A DNA stretch of 64,000 nt from Chenopodium formosanum (GCA_024500155.1 CM044872.1:49853460-49917459), one strand, 5' to 3'; positions 1 through 12,885 are shown, counted from the stretch's first letter. A program made the numbers and translations. Notes: generated by a model not told the origin, from the sequence alone.

Positions 1-1840
1 TTTTTCCGATCTCTGAGTCATCCTCATTATAATAATAATAATACACCTTGTCTGTGGAAACTGGAAAACTTCTCTGTATTCTTTTTGCCTCACTTAACTA
101 ATGCAACCACAAAAGCCAACGAAGCAACGACGTAGGTAGGGAACCTGTAAGTGGCTGTTTAATAGAATAGAACAAAAATCAGAGCTTATAATTCCTTTTT
201 TTAATGCGTATCGCTTTTGTAGGCCGTCTATTCAGGTGGTTTATGGAAACCTAGGTATCATTATCATATTTAATATTATATGCTAGCGTATCATAGCTGA
301 TTTATGTTTCTAAGACATCGTGCTTGTAGAGTCATGTTAGTATTCTTTTACTCAATCACTAATCATTCTATAATTGTTAATTCTTGTATTCCCCATCATT
401 CCTGTCATCACTGGTCAAACATGTACGGCATTGTTTAATTCACTAGGTCTCATATTGTCTTTATGTTATTGTGAACAACTGAACATCATCATCTAGTTCC
501 TTCAATAAGAATATGTTTTGTTTAAGCCTACGAAAGGAAGGTTACTTGTGTAGCATCCTAGCTTTTATCTTGACTAAAAATGAGATTCATGGTTCTAACT
601 TCTGACTATTCACTGGGACAACAGACAACGCTCAAGGTTTTTTAACGAGTAAAAACTTTTTCTTGGGAATAGTTCTCCTTTTCGAATGTAACCATAAAGA
701 TTAGTACCCTGGCAGTGTTAATTCTTCTTCATGTGTTTTTCATCCCCATGGGAAGGAGGGGAAAAAAACTTTTAAAAAAAAGGTATCCTATGAAGAAAAC
801 AAGCTCAACTAGTTCTTACTTTTAATTTGGTTACCATTTTGTGATACCATTGTGTCAGATTGTTTTTGTGATAATTGATGGCATCTTGCTTGATTGATCA
901 ACGTAATACGATGCATTCTGTTGCCTCTGTACTGCCATGCTGGTGCTTACAAGCATCCTTGTGTGCGATGAATATGCCTTAACCTTGACTTCTTTGTTTC
1001 TAGAATTAGCTTATTTTTATTATTTAGGCATGTAGGCTCCAAGATACATAGAAATCTGTTTGTTACTGGTTAAAATTCATGGTGTTCATCGATGAGTTAT
1101 GCAATAATGCATATCACTATTTCATTATGCTTATGTAGATCATCCAGGTTTATATTATAGGATTTGTTAAGGAAAATAAACCTTTAATGAAGAAAATAAG
1201 TATTTTTCGTTCAAAGGTGAACTAGACATGCCTAGCAACTGTCAGTTTATGGGACATCAACATTGCAGTGGACAGCTCTTGAATTTAGCTTTCCAGGGAA
1301 GAAGAAAAAAAGAAAGGGAAAAGGTCACATGAACCGGAATGAATTTTCTAGAAGGAGGTTGGTTTGTTGCCACAAGCTACCCGATATAGCTTCAAAAACT
1401 TTGTTGCTACATTTTTAATGTTAAAACTTTTTGGTTTGAGTTTCTGATCTTTTTTAATTTGGAATTGTTTATGCAAGTCATGTAGTCCATGTGCTCAGTA
1501 GAAAAGCTGATGAGTCCTCAGCCAAATTTTTTCGTCGTGATTGAATAACTTTGCATGTTATTTCTTGACAATACTTTGAACACAAACATGACTGATTCTA
1601 TGTTGATACTTTTTGCAGTAATCAAGCGATGTATGATATCCAAAGCAATAGAATTGGGCCGTGAATAGTGAGTGATACTGTACAAAGTCGAAAACTTGAA
1701 ACTTGTTTTCCAGTTTACCTTACAGTACAGAAGCTACCTGCTGGCTGCTGCAATGAACCAATGCAGTACAGTGTTGTCGCTTCCATTCTGAATATGCTGC
1801 TGCTTTTTTAATGGCAGATGTTTTTGATAATGAATTGAAA
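1..1840. other. Left-edge region, no firm gene
   Basis: No gene can be supported here. The sequence is AT-rich with scattered stops in all frames. The first 144 bases are open in frame 1 and end in a stop, but there is no start or splice context to judge. Acceptor-like sites before 1268 and 1620 are each followed by short open stretches; they may be 3' exons of a plus-strand gene whose body lies left of the window, or chance. The rest looks like intron or 3' flank. Confidence 0.3.
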
Positions 1841-2193
1841 GGCCTTGTTTAATTCACCTTATTTTTACTTATTTCAGAAAAAATAAGTTCAGATCAGATC
1901 AGATTAGAAAAAATAAATTCAGATCAGATCAGAAAAAATAAGTTCAGATCAGATCATCGTTTTATGTACAGTTTTTTATCGCTAAATATCTTTAATTTCG
2001 TAACGAAAAAAATTATGAAAATCATATATTAATAAAATACACATTATTACGAATTTAACAAAACCCTACTTGATATATTTTTTCAGTATACATTGTTGTA
2101 TATTTAAGGTCAAAGTTTGGTCAAATCTGTCATTCAGATTAGACCAGATTAGACAGATCATATAAGCAAAAATAAAGTGAATCAAACAAGGTC
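1841..2193. mobile_element. MITE, GGCCTTGTTTAATTCACC family
   Basis: The left end GGCCTTGTTTAATTCACCTT is mirrored at the right end by the complement of AAGTGAATCAAACAAGGTC, making inverted terminal repeats of about 28 bp. The interior contains several 'agatcagatcag' runs on the left. A second copy in the opposite orientation lies at 31386-31707 and shares the interior, including the stretch before 'tacattgttgtatatttaaggtcaaa'-like sequence. No coding capacity. The 3 bp target duplication seen at the second copy (TTA) is not clean here, so this copy is probably older. Confidence 0.75.
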
Positions 2194-3749
2194 TGAGTAT
2201 CTGATTTCATGTCACTCCCTATGTATGGCCTTATGTAATTAAATTTAAAAAATTTTGAACTGTTCTATGTTTACGTTCCACCTGATTGACTCTAATCTTT
2301 GCTTTGGAATTCCAAGAGACCAACTTGTGTAACGACTAGGTCGGAAAGGGGGAGGGGGGTGGTCTTAGTCAAATTAGACCAACCTGTGTAACGATTAGAC
2401 CAACTAGTGAAATGAACAGGTCTAGTAGGGCAGGGTTTAATCATATGATACGAACAAGTTAGGGGGGATTGATAATATCAGTAGTCCACCATACTCATAT
2501 ACATGCCATATCCATCAATCACTTCAGGTAATAACAATGTAAAAATAGTTTGCGTAAGGATGGAAAGGTAATTTATTGTAAATATTACAAAACCATTCGT
2601 GGATTACAAAACCATTCGTGGTCTTATACATCTAAAACCAAAATTTTAATCAATCAATCAAAGTCTTACGGTGTGTTTGGATATAGAGATTGGAAAGAAA
2701 AGAAGGGGAAGGAAGAGAAAGGGAGGGGAGGGAAGAAAGAGGAATTTTCCTTCCAAATCTCTCCATTGTTAGAGGGATTAATTTCTTTCAATTTAATCCC
2801 TTCATTTCTCTTCCCTCTAATTCCCTTCCTTCCATATTTATTATCCAAATGAAAGATACCCCATCTCCCTATTTTCTTTCTCTTCCTTTCCCTCTACTTC
2901 CTTCTATTCAAACACATTATTAATCCCATAAAATAAAGCATCCAATGAATTCTTTCAAAAAAAAAAAAAAAAAAGCATTCAATGAATATTAGCCACTTAA
3001 ATGAGCAGTTTTAACCGGTTTATTAATAGTTCACCATTATTCTAACCATTAGATTGTGGGGTCAAAAGTTTTATTAGTCTACCTTTTGTACCGATATGAC
3101 TTTAAAAAAAATAAATAAATAAAAAATAAAAATCTCATTTTTGGTTCAACAATACAATGCTATTTATGCTTCCCATGTGAAAAGTAACCTATTATTAGAT
3201 AAGTAGTATATTGAAGTGTTATGCAATGAATTTATGGAAAAGACAGCTCAAATAACATAACTACATAATAATAAACTTATGCATTTAAAGTACTTAGCTA
3301 GTTTAGCTTAAACCTTAATTAGTTACAACAAACGACTGCATTAGCGATCTCATCATGCAGTTACAGGTAGTGAAACTGAAACATAATCAGAATGACAAAC
3401 TTCATATTGGTTAACATAAAACAAGAGGATGATCTGAATACAAAGGTGTACTAACTTTCCCCTACTTCTTTCTTGCCCTACTACAACCATATATATTATA
3501 GCCGTCTGATTCGAAAGAGAAGGCATCTTCTTCCCTGCATATCATGCACCAGAAAACAAAAAACACAAAGTTAGTAAAAAATGCTCGACCTAGAATTACT
3601 TGTCACGTTGATGTAGTTTATATATAATAGTAATGCAAAAACTATTGTAACAATTAAGGCAATCCAAATTAACTTGGAAGATCGATATGATCTATAAAAT
3701 GCGTTTAAAAGAAATAGGAATTGTTGTGCTTACGTACGAAGTATACTGT
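2194..3749. other. Intergenic and 3' flank of the YABBY gene
   Basis: No coding gene is seen. A MITE-like element occupies about 2671-2916. Purine- and pyrimidine-rich tracts, an A-run near 2960 and an AAATAAATAA run near 3110 are present. The part next to 3749 on the minus strand should hold the 3' untranslated region of the YABBY gene. Confidence 0.4.
2671..2916. mobile_element. Probable Tourist-like MITE with purine/pyrimidine arms
   Basis: The left end GTGTGTTTGGATATAGAG is matched by the complement of CTATTCAAACACATTAT on the right. Between them a purine-rich left arm (ggaaagaaaagaagg) pairs roughly with a pyrimidine-rich right arm, so the element could fold back on itself. Open frames across it are low-complexity and not credible genes. 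Confidence 0.5.
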
Positions 3750-6288
3750 TTAATTGGTGTTGCTGCTCTCCGCAAGTGACCCAGCTGGGGTGTGCGGAAG
3801 AAACCTTGCCCACTGAACATTATCACATACAAACAATTACAGAGTAATAATTATTGTACTATCACGATACTACCTCTGTTATATATTATGTGCAACTTTT
3901 GGGTATTATTTTTGAGATATAAAATATTTCAAAGTTGCACGTAATATGTAACGGAGGTAGTATTTTATTTATCATGTTATTGTTCAAGAAACAACAAAAT
4001 AAACGTTTCTTCCATAATAATTTCACCGACTTAGTAAATAAAATCTATAAACTTATAAACCTATCCATTCCGTAGTAATCTTCACACTTTGAATTAGTAC
4101 TTAGTACAGAGTATATAAAAAGAGTGGATAACTTGTCAAAAATAATAATTTTGATATATTTAGGAGCATTAAAAGTACAGAATAACAATCTTTGCTACTT
4201 GCTAGGTAGTTTTAAAATATACTTTGTTTGATAATAACAATAATGCTAATTTATATGCTATAGGCTATAGCATGCAAATAGAAATTCTTATCTAATATCG
4301 TACAAGAACTTCTTAAAGAAATTCATAATCATCTAATTTTAGCAAAGAAATGGAGAAAATCAGTAGTTAAAAGTCGTATTTAAATTCTTAGATAGATAGT
4401 CCCATATATAAGTTAGTTTTTTTTTTCCTCTACATTCTTAATGTCCCATGCATTAGCATAAATACACATCTGTGTGCCAATAAGCCACTTTTATTGCAAA
4501 AAAAAAAAAAAAATGGGTCGGACTTATGTAATTTAGTAAAATGATTATAAATTTATAATAAATTATTTACACACCTTTTTTTTTTTTTTTTTTTTTTGAC
4601 ATCTTAAAAATGTTTAGTTGGATTCAAGGATTTGATGAGATTATTCAAAAACATCCTAAAAAATGTTAAAAGAGATGGAAAAGTAGTTAACTTACGTTCT
4701 TTGCGGCTGTGCTAAAAGCCTCTCTATGAGGTATCTCAGGATTTGCTGCTTTGATGCGCTGAATCTCCTCCCTAACAAATCAGAAGAAGTACGCAGTTTA
4801 TTTGTCACATTACTAGATCAAATCTCGACCTCAATATGACATTTAATTCCGGATGGAGGACTACATGCATCATGCATGAACGAATTATGAATTATTAGAT
4901 ATAATTAAGTTTTAGTATACAATTTTGATGCTTACTTCATGAATCTATTATAAGCGGATGGAAGCCTATGCTTCTTCTCAGGAGCTGCAATAAATAAAAA
5001 TTTAGTTCCATATATCAATTATCACGCTGCAATAACTTAGATAATAAAACTCATTTATTGACAAAAGTACGAGTAAAAATTTGAATTAGTGTAAAAGACG
5101 TTAATCTAAACAAACTCTTCTGGCTAATGATCAAAAGAGCTTATAAAATCTTAAAGATAATTTTCATTCTAGTAAAAACTAAAAGAAGCAGTAACTTTTG
5201 TGTGCGACTGGTCACACCGTGTGGCCAAGCTAACACACACCAAGTAACCCCTAACCGACAAATAGGCTACATAAAACACACAATTAGGCCGTATAAAAAG
5301 TTGAATCAATAAATGTAAATAGATTGGGGAAAAAAAAAAAAAAGCATACGTTTACAAACAAATGGCCTTGGAGAAACAGGCTCGGTTAAGGTGGATGAAG
5401 CCAAAGGAGATGGTTCGCTTTTCTTGTTGCTGTGATGGTCAATGGTGCTGCAAAAACCCCCTGGTTTCTCCAAGAAATTGAACCCCTAGCACAAACAACG
5501 AACAACACGTACAATAATTTATTTCCATCAACATAACAATATTCATACATGCATGATGCATGCATCTTAGGCTAATTGTGCAATTAATTTCAACTTGTAG
5601 TTAGTATTATTTTACAAATCAAAGTTTGTATGTCAGTTTTCATAAATCATGAACAAAGATAATATAAATTATAACGAAAATATAAAGTACATATCTAGAT
5701 AGATCGATAATCATTAAGGGTGGAAAAGAAAAAAATCCTTACCTGAAGGGTAATTTGGTGGTCAAGACATTGCCCTTGGAGAGGAGGCCTGGTGCTCAGA
5801 AAAGATACATTACTACAATGCCCGCATTTTACTGTTATCGTGTCCAACAACCTCTTGCACGGAATCACAACCTACACTCAAAAATTATAATAACACTTTA
5901 GTTAAATGTATATGTAACGAAGCTTCCTCCGTCCAACTATAATTGACACGTTACTTATACAGTCAATGTGATAAAATTCATGTCCGACAAAGTAAGCATC
6001 AATTATATATGGTACTATTGTCTAGCTTATAACATGAGAAAGTCTTTGACTCGTTTAAAACATACATATTCTTTTCATATTGATAATAATCCATAGGTAG
6101 CTAGGTAGTTAATTAAATACTAAGCTAAATGAAACGACGTAGAAAATATGAATGGTGAGGGTTAGTCATATATATATATGTACCGCGAGGACAGTGTTGC
6201 AAAAGTTGCACCGAACATAGCAAAGATGTTCCGGAGGTGGTGGAGCCAACTCCGAGCCCACTTTGTCTTCCATCATGTTGGTGTTCAT
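3750..6288 (-). CDS. CRC: CRABS CLAW-like YABBY transcription factor
   Basis: This is a YABBY-family nuclear transcription factor; by family knowledge CRC genes direct carpel polarity, floral meristem termination and nectary development. Six coding exons on the minus strand: 6184-6288, 5743-5871, 5350-5485, 4936-4984, 4696-4771 and 3750-3812, all with GT-AG borders, giving 185 residues (Arabidopsis CRC is about 181). The N-terminal C2C2 zinc finger is complete: C27-x2-C30-x20-C51-x2-C54 (CNFC and CGHC). The YABBY HMG-like domain runs about residues 124-170, with KKHRLPSAYNRFM and EEIQRIKAANPEIPHREAF. The 49 and 76 bp exons are typical of the family. The spacing PPPPEHLCYVRC and PPLQGQ favour CRC over the FIL, YAB2 or INO groups. 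A CTATATATAG element lies about 170 bp upstream of the ATG. Confidence 0.93.
3870..3960. mobile_element. Stowaway-like MITE in a CRC intron
   Basis: A 91 bp element flanked by TA on both sides (3868-3869 and 3961-3962). CTACCTCTGTTATATATTA at the left is mirrored by the complement at the right (TAATATGTAACGGAGGTAG), so nearly the whole element folds into a hairpin. It lies in the last intron of the YABBY gene. A 91 bp relative sits at 46845-46935. Confidence 0.8.
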
Positions 6289-6456
6289 CGTATTGTAGAA
6301 GAAGAATGATCGAAGCTAATTAAACAAGAGAGGATAAGAGAAAGATTATGTTGGTGATTGAGAATGAAAGGGAAGAAATAGTTAAAAAGATGATAGGGTA
6401 GAGATAAAAGGAAATGTGTTTAGGTTTTAAGGTATACATATAGTAGAGGGGAAAAG

Positions 6457-6466
6457 CTATATATAG
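6457..6466 (-). promoter_or_regulatory. Candidate TATA box of the CRC-like gene
   Basis: CTATATATAG on the minus strand, about 170 bp upstream of the ATG at 6288. It is the best TATA-like element near the first exon. The transcription start is not visible, so this is inference from position and sequence. Confidence 0.45.
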
Positions 6467-7668
6467 TTGCCTAAATGTTTATGGTGTTGGATATCGTAAA
6501 AAGTGATTTTTAGGGTTTCTAATTTTGTTGTTCTTTTTGTGCTCATTTTTGCGAATTGTGAGTTTTTTAACGTACAACTATGCAACTTATGCAAGGCTTT
6601 GTATTATGATAAGCTAGTCGATCATTTAATAGATGATTCGTTTGACTTTTTACACAATTTATCACATAAATTATTCTAATAGTTTTTGTAATTTTATGTA
6701 ATTAAGGTAAAATATTGTCATTTTAGATCTTGTTAAATTTGTCTTAATGTGTACTTTCTTAATATATAATTATATATTTCTTACATACGAATGCAAAATT
6801 AGTGATAAATGATTAAAGATATGTATTGGCATGTGTGTTTAAATGATACAAGTTGTCTATGCATAAGAACATATATGTATGAAGTGTTCATAAATTAGAA
6901 TACAAACCAACTTAAAAGATAGCATGAATTGAAATTTGAACCACATATGACACGAGTTATACTAGACATTTATAAAATCAATTGTATCATGCAAGTTTTA
7001 TAACCATCCATGCCTATATCTTTCTTATTTGGAAGAGCTCCACATGACCACATGAGCAAAAAAATGAGTAATGGTGTGCCTTGTGCAGGGTGCAACCGAT
7101 TATATGACATGCGACACACTATCATCGACTAAGTGACCAAATTCGTTAATTAGATCACAATCACCTATTTTTCTATATAGTATATGCATGTTGTAATACA
7201 TGGTACGACGAAAGAAGATCATGACCTAATGTTGGTTTTAAGGAGGGCACACTGTCATTAGTAATTATATGCACACTGTCATTAGTAATTATATATCAAA
7301 GGTTAGTTATGATTTGAACGTACATACTTTTACTTGGAGTAGGGTGGTTCAACATCATTGTTTGTACCAAGAAAGTGATAAACTTCTCAAAATTTTCATA
7401 TACAAAGGACTCCCATTTGAGTATGGTTGATGATAAGTAAAATTCATATGCATGTCAAAAATAAATAAAGAAGGTTACTATATACTTTCTCCGTTCCAAT
7501 ACATAAAATCTAATATTAATGATCCTCTAGGGTTTGTATGAGTTAGAATTTAGGAATAATGCCCTCATATATTTGACTTGAGTAGGGTAATTAAACATGT
7601 TCACCTTATGCTATTTAAAATACTTGCCCAAGGGTTTACAAAGTAATCATAATTCTCATAAACAGTTA

Positions 7669-7979
7669 GGCCCTGTTCACTTCACCTTAAAAAAATAATT
7701 TTCAGTAAAAATAATTTCAGTAGTTCAGTAAAATTAATTTCAGTTTAGTAAAAATAAGTTCAGTTTAGCAAAAATAATTTCAGTTCAGTAAAAATAATCT
7801 AACTCAAAAAATAAATATAATAGAAAATCAGTAAAAAATAATTTCAGTTCAACAAAAATAATTTCAGTTCAATAAAATTAATTTAAGTTCAGTAAAAATA
7901 ATTTAAGTTCAGCAAAAATAATTTCAGTTCAAAATAAATAATTTCACTTCAGTAAAAATAAGGTGAAGTGAACGGGGCC
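7669..7979. mobile_element. PIF/Harbinger-type MITE with internal TTCAGTAAAAATAA repeats
   Basis: A 311 bp element with terminal inverted repeats GGCCCTGTTCACTTCACCTT and AAGGTGAAGTGAACGGGGCC, flanked by a perfect TTA duplication (7666-7668 and 7980-7982). A 3 bp TTA target and a GGCC start fit Tourist/PIF-Harbinger elements. The interior is a degenerate array of about fifteen short units resembling 'ttcagtaaaaataat', with no coding capacity. Confidence 0.85.
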
Positions 7980-10612
7980 TTACATACAATTTTTTTGTAG
8001 TTGTAGCTTAAAGAAATGTTCTATTAATTAAGGCAATGAATTGAAAGAATTACATTATAAAACTACTCTACCTAAATCATCATAGTAGGCACAATAAATA
8101 ATGATACTATGATTTTTACATAATGAATTTATTGGGTTTTTTTTTCCCTGTGTGGAGAGAGTTACTAATGACAGTGATGTAGACAAGTTTTGGATAACAC
8201 GTCTAAGACTTTAACCAAACTTAATTAATTTGTGTGATAAGATTGTCATTATATTACCCACTAGCTTAAATAAAATTCTTTGCCACTTCAAAATCATTGT
8301 CAAAATTAAATTGACTAAGACACGGGGATGTGTATATATATTGAGGAAGTTACAAAGTAGTAATATCAATTCACACGTGAAGCCGTGAAGGTGGCATCAA
8401 AAGACTAGTCCAAACTAAGAGCAACTCCTTTGCAACTTTAATTTGCAACAAAAGTGTGATCCATTTCCTAAATTATGTATCTATAAAATTTGAATTTCTT
8501 AGATTAGAAATTCACTTCACTTTTTAGTGTTTAATTAGAATAGGGCAAAGTAAGAAAGAGGGGGAGGAAAAGACAGAAAATCTAATTGATGTTGTTAGTG
8601 AGTACTGAGTAGTACCATGTTAAGAAAAAACAAAAGCATTGATTTGGACAAGTGCTGAAATCACTAGTCACCATCACTAATGAATTTGGGGAGAGCTGTG
8701 TGAAATGAGACGATTCAACTCCTAGATTACCAAATTGGAGATTTAGCCTACTTTTGCACTTTGATTTCCCAAACTTTCCTTGTTTGTATAAAAACTTACC
8801 ATTAATATGAGAGGTTTGTTAGGTAATTCTACTTGTATGTAGTTGAGACTTGAGAGATAACACATTGGAACTATATTGGAGTAGATAAGGAAAAATAAAT
8901 AAATACTTGGCGTGCATGTTTAGCAAAATTAGTGATAAGTTGATAAGTGATTATATATATGTGTGTTCATTCAAGAAAAAAAAAAAAAAAAAAAAAGAGC
9001 TACCGGCCAACTATTGTCAATTGCAAATGCTTATAATTATTAATTTTTAGAATTTAAAGTTATAATTGTGTAATTAACTTTTTGAAGAAATGTTATATAA
9101 ACAAAAGTTTTTGATTTACTTACAAAAATGCCATTAGATAAACATTTTTTGTTTATCATGAAGATGAAATTGTATTTTCTCTCATTTTAAATCTCCGATA
9201 TACTTTTTAGTTGGTCACAACAATGCAATTTTTTAAAAAATTAATATATTAATTATTATTCATATATATTTGATTTTCAAAAGCACAATATGTCCATATT
9301 TGAACATTGTACAATGTGATGGTTTATAATGTTTTTTTTTTTTTTTTTAATTAGAATATCGATTTCATCATTAATTATTTGATCCAACAAAACAAATCAA
9401 ATTGAATTATTGTATAGTAATTTACTTGGATAACAATGACTTGATGATGAATAAAATAATCCAATAATATTTCAATTTAGTTTAGAATATCATTCTCAAG
9501 ATTAAATTTTTTTACTTTGTACCATGCATTAAATGCATAGAAGTTATAACATGTTAGAAAATCATCTCTAAATTTTGTAGTCAAATTTGATTTTATTTAT
9601 AAAATCAAAAATAATAGGTACAGATCATTATTATCAACCACTAAATTTTCATGATTATATTTTTTTAAAAAAATTCACTAAAAAATCATTTGTAAGACCG
9701 TAACATGGAACTGGATAGCTAACTCGGATCAATTAGATGAATTGAAATAGATATGCTAGCTTGTTATAACAAGTTCTTAATGTAATCTATTTTTTCCCTA
9801 GAGGAAACAGCATCTTTGCAACAGATGATATGAACACTTTTATGCAGTTGCTTTATAGACGAGGTACGATATTAACGAAATTGGTACTAATGATTAGATC
9901 TACTATTAAACTTGACTTTGCACATTTTCATTCTATTTTAAGAAACTTCTGAATTATATTGATAAGACCTTTCTTGATCTATCTCACTTTCTTCATCTTT
10001 ATCTCAGTAAAAGCAAATATAGCACATAAAATAGTAGCAGCACATTGAGGATAGAGTACAGTAGCAGTGAACATGACCAATTCAACTTTTATATTCCAAT
10101 CTTGATGCTGTTGAATTCCAATCTTGATGCAAGTTTAATTCTCTTTTAAGTTATCTTTAAAGTGAACATATGTAGATGCTAGCTATCTTAAATATTTAAA
10201 AGATGTAACTCAATATTTGATGTTGAGTTTCGTCTAATAATACATATTGTCTTTGATTAATCGCTCCATATACCAAAAAACAAGTCTATAGTATGGATTT
10301 ACTTAGCTTGTTAAAAGTAGTTACAATTGTAAAGTTATTACTACTTCAGTTTCAAAATAAATGACCCATGCATTGAGGTAAGTGCAAAGTTTTAACCAAG
10401 TTGTTTAAACTAAATTTAAAAAAAAAAAAAAAACAAAAAGAATCATTGACGCAAACGGTCCCAATTATGGTTGGTTTTCTTTAAAAAGCTCCAGCTATTG
10501 ATTAACTCAAGATAGTCCAAATTTTAGGGGCCCTTCTCAAAACGGTCTCTAACATATTTTCAACCTCTTTGACTGGTTAATAGTGTCACGTGTCTTGTGT
10601 TCATTAAGTGTA

Positions 10613-10841
10613 CTCCCTCCATTTTTAAATACTTATTCCATTTTCTCATTTTGAAATTTTTTACAATATTTAATTAATTTATCTCACCTAGTTCTTTCTC
10701 CAGTTCTCTCAACTAATTTTGCTTTTTATAATTTTTTGTTCTTCCCCTTACCCCACTACCTCTATATTTTATTACTTTTTCCAATTTCTCCTAAAACTCC
10801 GTGCATAGAGAAATTGAGCAAGTATATAAGAACAAAGGGAG
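10613..10841. mobile_element. Stowaway-like MITE
   Basis: Left end CTCCCTCCATTTTTAAATAC preceded by TA; the right end reads as the complement of CTCCCTTTGTTCTTATATAC. The CTCCCTCC start and TA target are typical of Tc1/mariner-derived Stowaway MITEs in plants. The right flanking TA is not intact. Confidence 0.6.
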
Positions 10842-10933
10842 TTTTTTTTTTTTTAAAAAAAAAAAAAATCCTCTACCACTCTAAACACCCATCCCCTCTT
10901 TTTTTTTTTGTTGGCAATCTCTAAATTCAAATT

Positions 10934-12191
10934 TCCTCCGTTTCTTATTAGTTGACATGTTTCTTTAGTCACGTTTGTCAATGTACAAATTCAATTCTTA
11001 ATGTATTTAGTTACCGATAAACAAAAATTATAAAAAGTTGATATTTTGAAAAGGAAAAATCGCTAGGAATAATCCCACCTTTGGGGAGTCCGTGAAAAAT
11101 AATCCCACCTTTGGAATATTTTTAAATAATCCCACCTTTATACTCAATCCGCTCCTAATGGTCCCAACCGGTCATGTAACTTGTTATAACAAGTTACTAG
11201 ACACATGTCAGCTAGTGATTAGTAAAAAAAATTAAAAGTTTTAACTTTTTTTAGAAAAAATAAAAAAAAATTAATTCATTAATAAAAAAAAAAGTCACCC
11301 ACCAGCCCCAAACCACCCTCTCCGCTGCCTGTTCCAGCCAACCTTGTTGCCGGACTTTCTGCCCCACAACGCCGACCGCCTCCCCAAGTGCCGACGCCCC
11401 CTCCCCCTCCTTCGAACCACCAACATGCTTTCCACCGTCACAAAAACCCTCGAAAACCAACCACCCCGCAACCCTCGAAAACCCTTTCTCCGTCCTGTTC
11501 CCCCTTCCGATTCCGACAACTTTCCCCTTCCCCCGTCCCGATTCCCCCTCTCCCCCTTCCTGATATGATGGTTGCTGTCTGTGTTGCGGCCTCCCTCCCC
11601 GTGTTGCGACCTCCCTCCCCTTTCCTCGATCTGATGGATGCAGCCCTAGCCACCCACGATAGATTGCCAAATTGCAGCAACCAGATTGGAGAATGCGTCG
11701 TCGTCTGGACTGGGTAGGAGGAGTAGCGACGAATGGCTGGTGGGCTGGGCTCGGCGACGTGTCTCGGTTGGGCTGATGGTGGCGGTGGGGATGGTGGTGG
11801 TTGTTTTAACATAATTAATTAAAATAAATAATAATTAATTAAAATTAAAACTTATTTTTGACTAATCACGTGGTGACATGTGTAAATTAGACATAATTAA
11901 AAAAATTACTTACTCAACCGATTCCAGGTCACTTGGGACCATTAGGAGCAAATTGGGCATAAAGGTGAAATTATTTCAAAATATCGCAAAAGTGAAATTA
12001 TTTTTCGCGGACGGCAAAGGTGAGATTATTCCCGTCAATTTTTCCTTTTGAAAATATACATTGTGACGAATCTAACAAGATTTCACCTCGACTATATTTT
12101 TCTTCACATATAAATCACAAAACATGATTAAAGGGAGATGTGTGAATAGTGCTAAAGTCAAAACGTGTCAACTAATAAAGAACGAACGTAG
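10934..12191. mobile_element. Stowaway-like MITE split by a MULE
   Basis: Its left part (about 10934-11052) begins near CCTCCGTTTCTTATTAGTTGAC and its right part (about 12046-12191) ends with the complement, GTCAACTAATAAAGAACGAACGTAG. The two parts read as one short element interrupted by the MULE at 11053-12045, whose 9 bp target duplication lies in the Stowaway sequence. The Stowaway is therefore the older insertion. Confidence 0.7.
11053..12045. mobile_element. Non-autonomous MULE with GC-rich cargo (possible Pack-MULE)
   Basis: A 993 bp element flanked by a perfect 9 bp duplication, TTTTGAAAA, at 11044-11052 and 12046-12054; 9 bp is the hallmark of Mutator-like transposition. The inverted termini start GGAAAAATCGC and carry the motif AATAATCCCACCTTTG, repeated three times on the left and mirrored, less exactly, on the right. 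The middle (about 11290-11810) is strikingly GC-rich, with overlapping proline-rich open frames on both strands; none resembles a known protein, and there is no transposase. A sister element lies at 37206-38303. Capture of a host gene fragment is an inference from base composition. Confidence 0.82.
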
Positions 12192-12873
12192 TATAGTTTA
12201 TATTCTCCCTTAAATAATATCTTTCTCTTTTCACTTTCAAATTTATGCATCAATTTTGATTTATTTTTATTGTGAGATTCAATACTTACATGAGCAACTT
12301 GAGGTGCAAATTCCTATTTTTTGATTCCTCTTATTCATTGATTATTATGCTTGATTTGTAAAATGATCCTATACAAGTATTTTTTTGCCAATTTGTTGAG
12401 ATTGAGCACAATTTTTTTTACTCGTTTGCAGAAAATGAGCGAATATCCGAATTCTTGTTTATGTTGATACTTTACTCCAACTACGGATCATGCATAGATA
12501 AAAAGTACGTTTCTATATCATCTCAATAACAATAATACGAAGTAATAATTTCAAAAATTCAATCAAGATAAAGTTTTTTAATTTCAAAACAAACATTTAT
12601 TGTAGTTTTTTACTCATTTAAACAAAAATGAACAAAGTTATATGCCTCTTTTACTAACTTTAACAAAGTTACAAGTTTTGATCAAAATCAATTGAGCAAA
12701 TTTTATAGCCGGTTGTATCTTAACAAAGTACAACCAATTTTATAGTGCATGGGCCAAATAAAAGTGAGTGTCATTTAACAATTTGAATTTCAAAAAAAAA
12801 AAAAAAGTATCGTGGGCTTGCACCTTGCACTAAGGATGATGATGTCTTTGGAGGGTTATTTTAATCATTCATA

Positions 12874-12885
12874 TTTGGCGGGAAA
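12874..12885. promoter_or_regulatory. E2F-type site upstream of the FYR gene
   Basis: TTTGGCGGGAAA reads on the other strand as TTTCCCGCCAAA, the canonical E2F/DP site. It is about 750 bp upstream of the ATG at 13632. A second, weaker copy, TTCCCGCCA, lies at 13495-13503, about 130 bp upstream. Two sites upstream of one chromatin-type gene suggest cell-cycle control; this is inference. Confidence 0.4.

Noticed and set aside
1..144. Open 47-codon stretch from the first base to a stop
   Set aside because: It has no start or splice context, an asparagine run from an (aat)n microsatellite, and no family resemblance.
5921..6020. TCCTCCGTCCAACTATAATTG, a possible Stowaway end in CRC intron 1
   Set aside because: The element looks incomplete and target TA copies are not clear, so it is not listed as a feature.
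7063..7128. Short frame MSNGVPCAGCNRLYDM resembling the start of a LOB-domain protein
   Set aside because: Only the C-x2-C resemblance holds; the following conserved residues are missing and a stop comes after 22 codons.
11251..11812. Several 70-140 codon overlapping open frames on both strands
   Set aside because: They are proline- or glycine-rich products of GC-rich MULE cargo, mirror one another, and show no known domain or splice structure.
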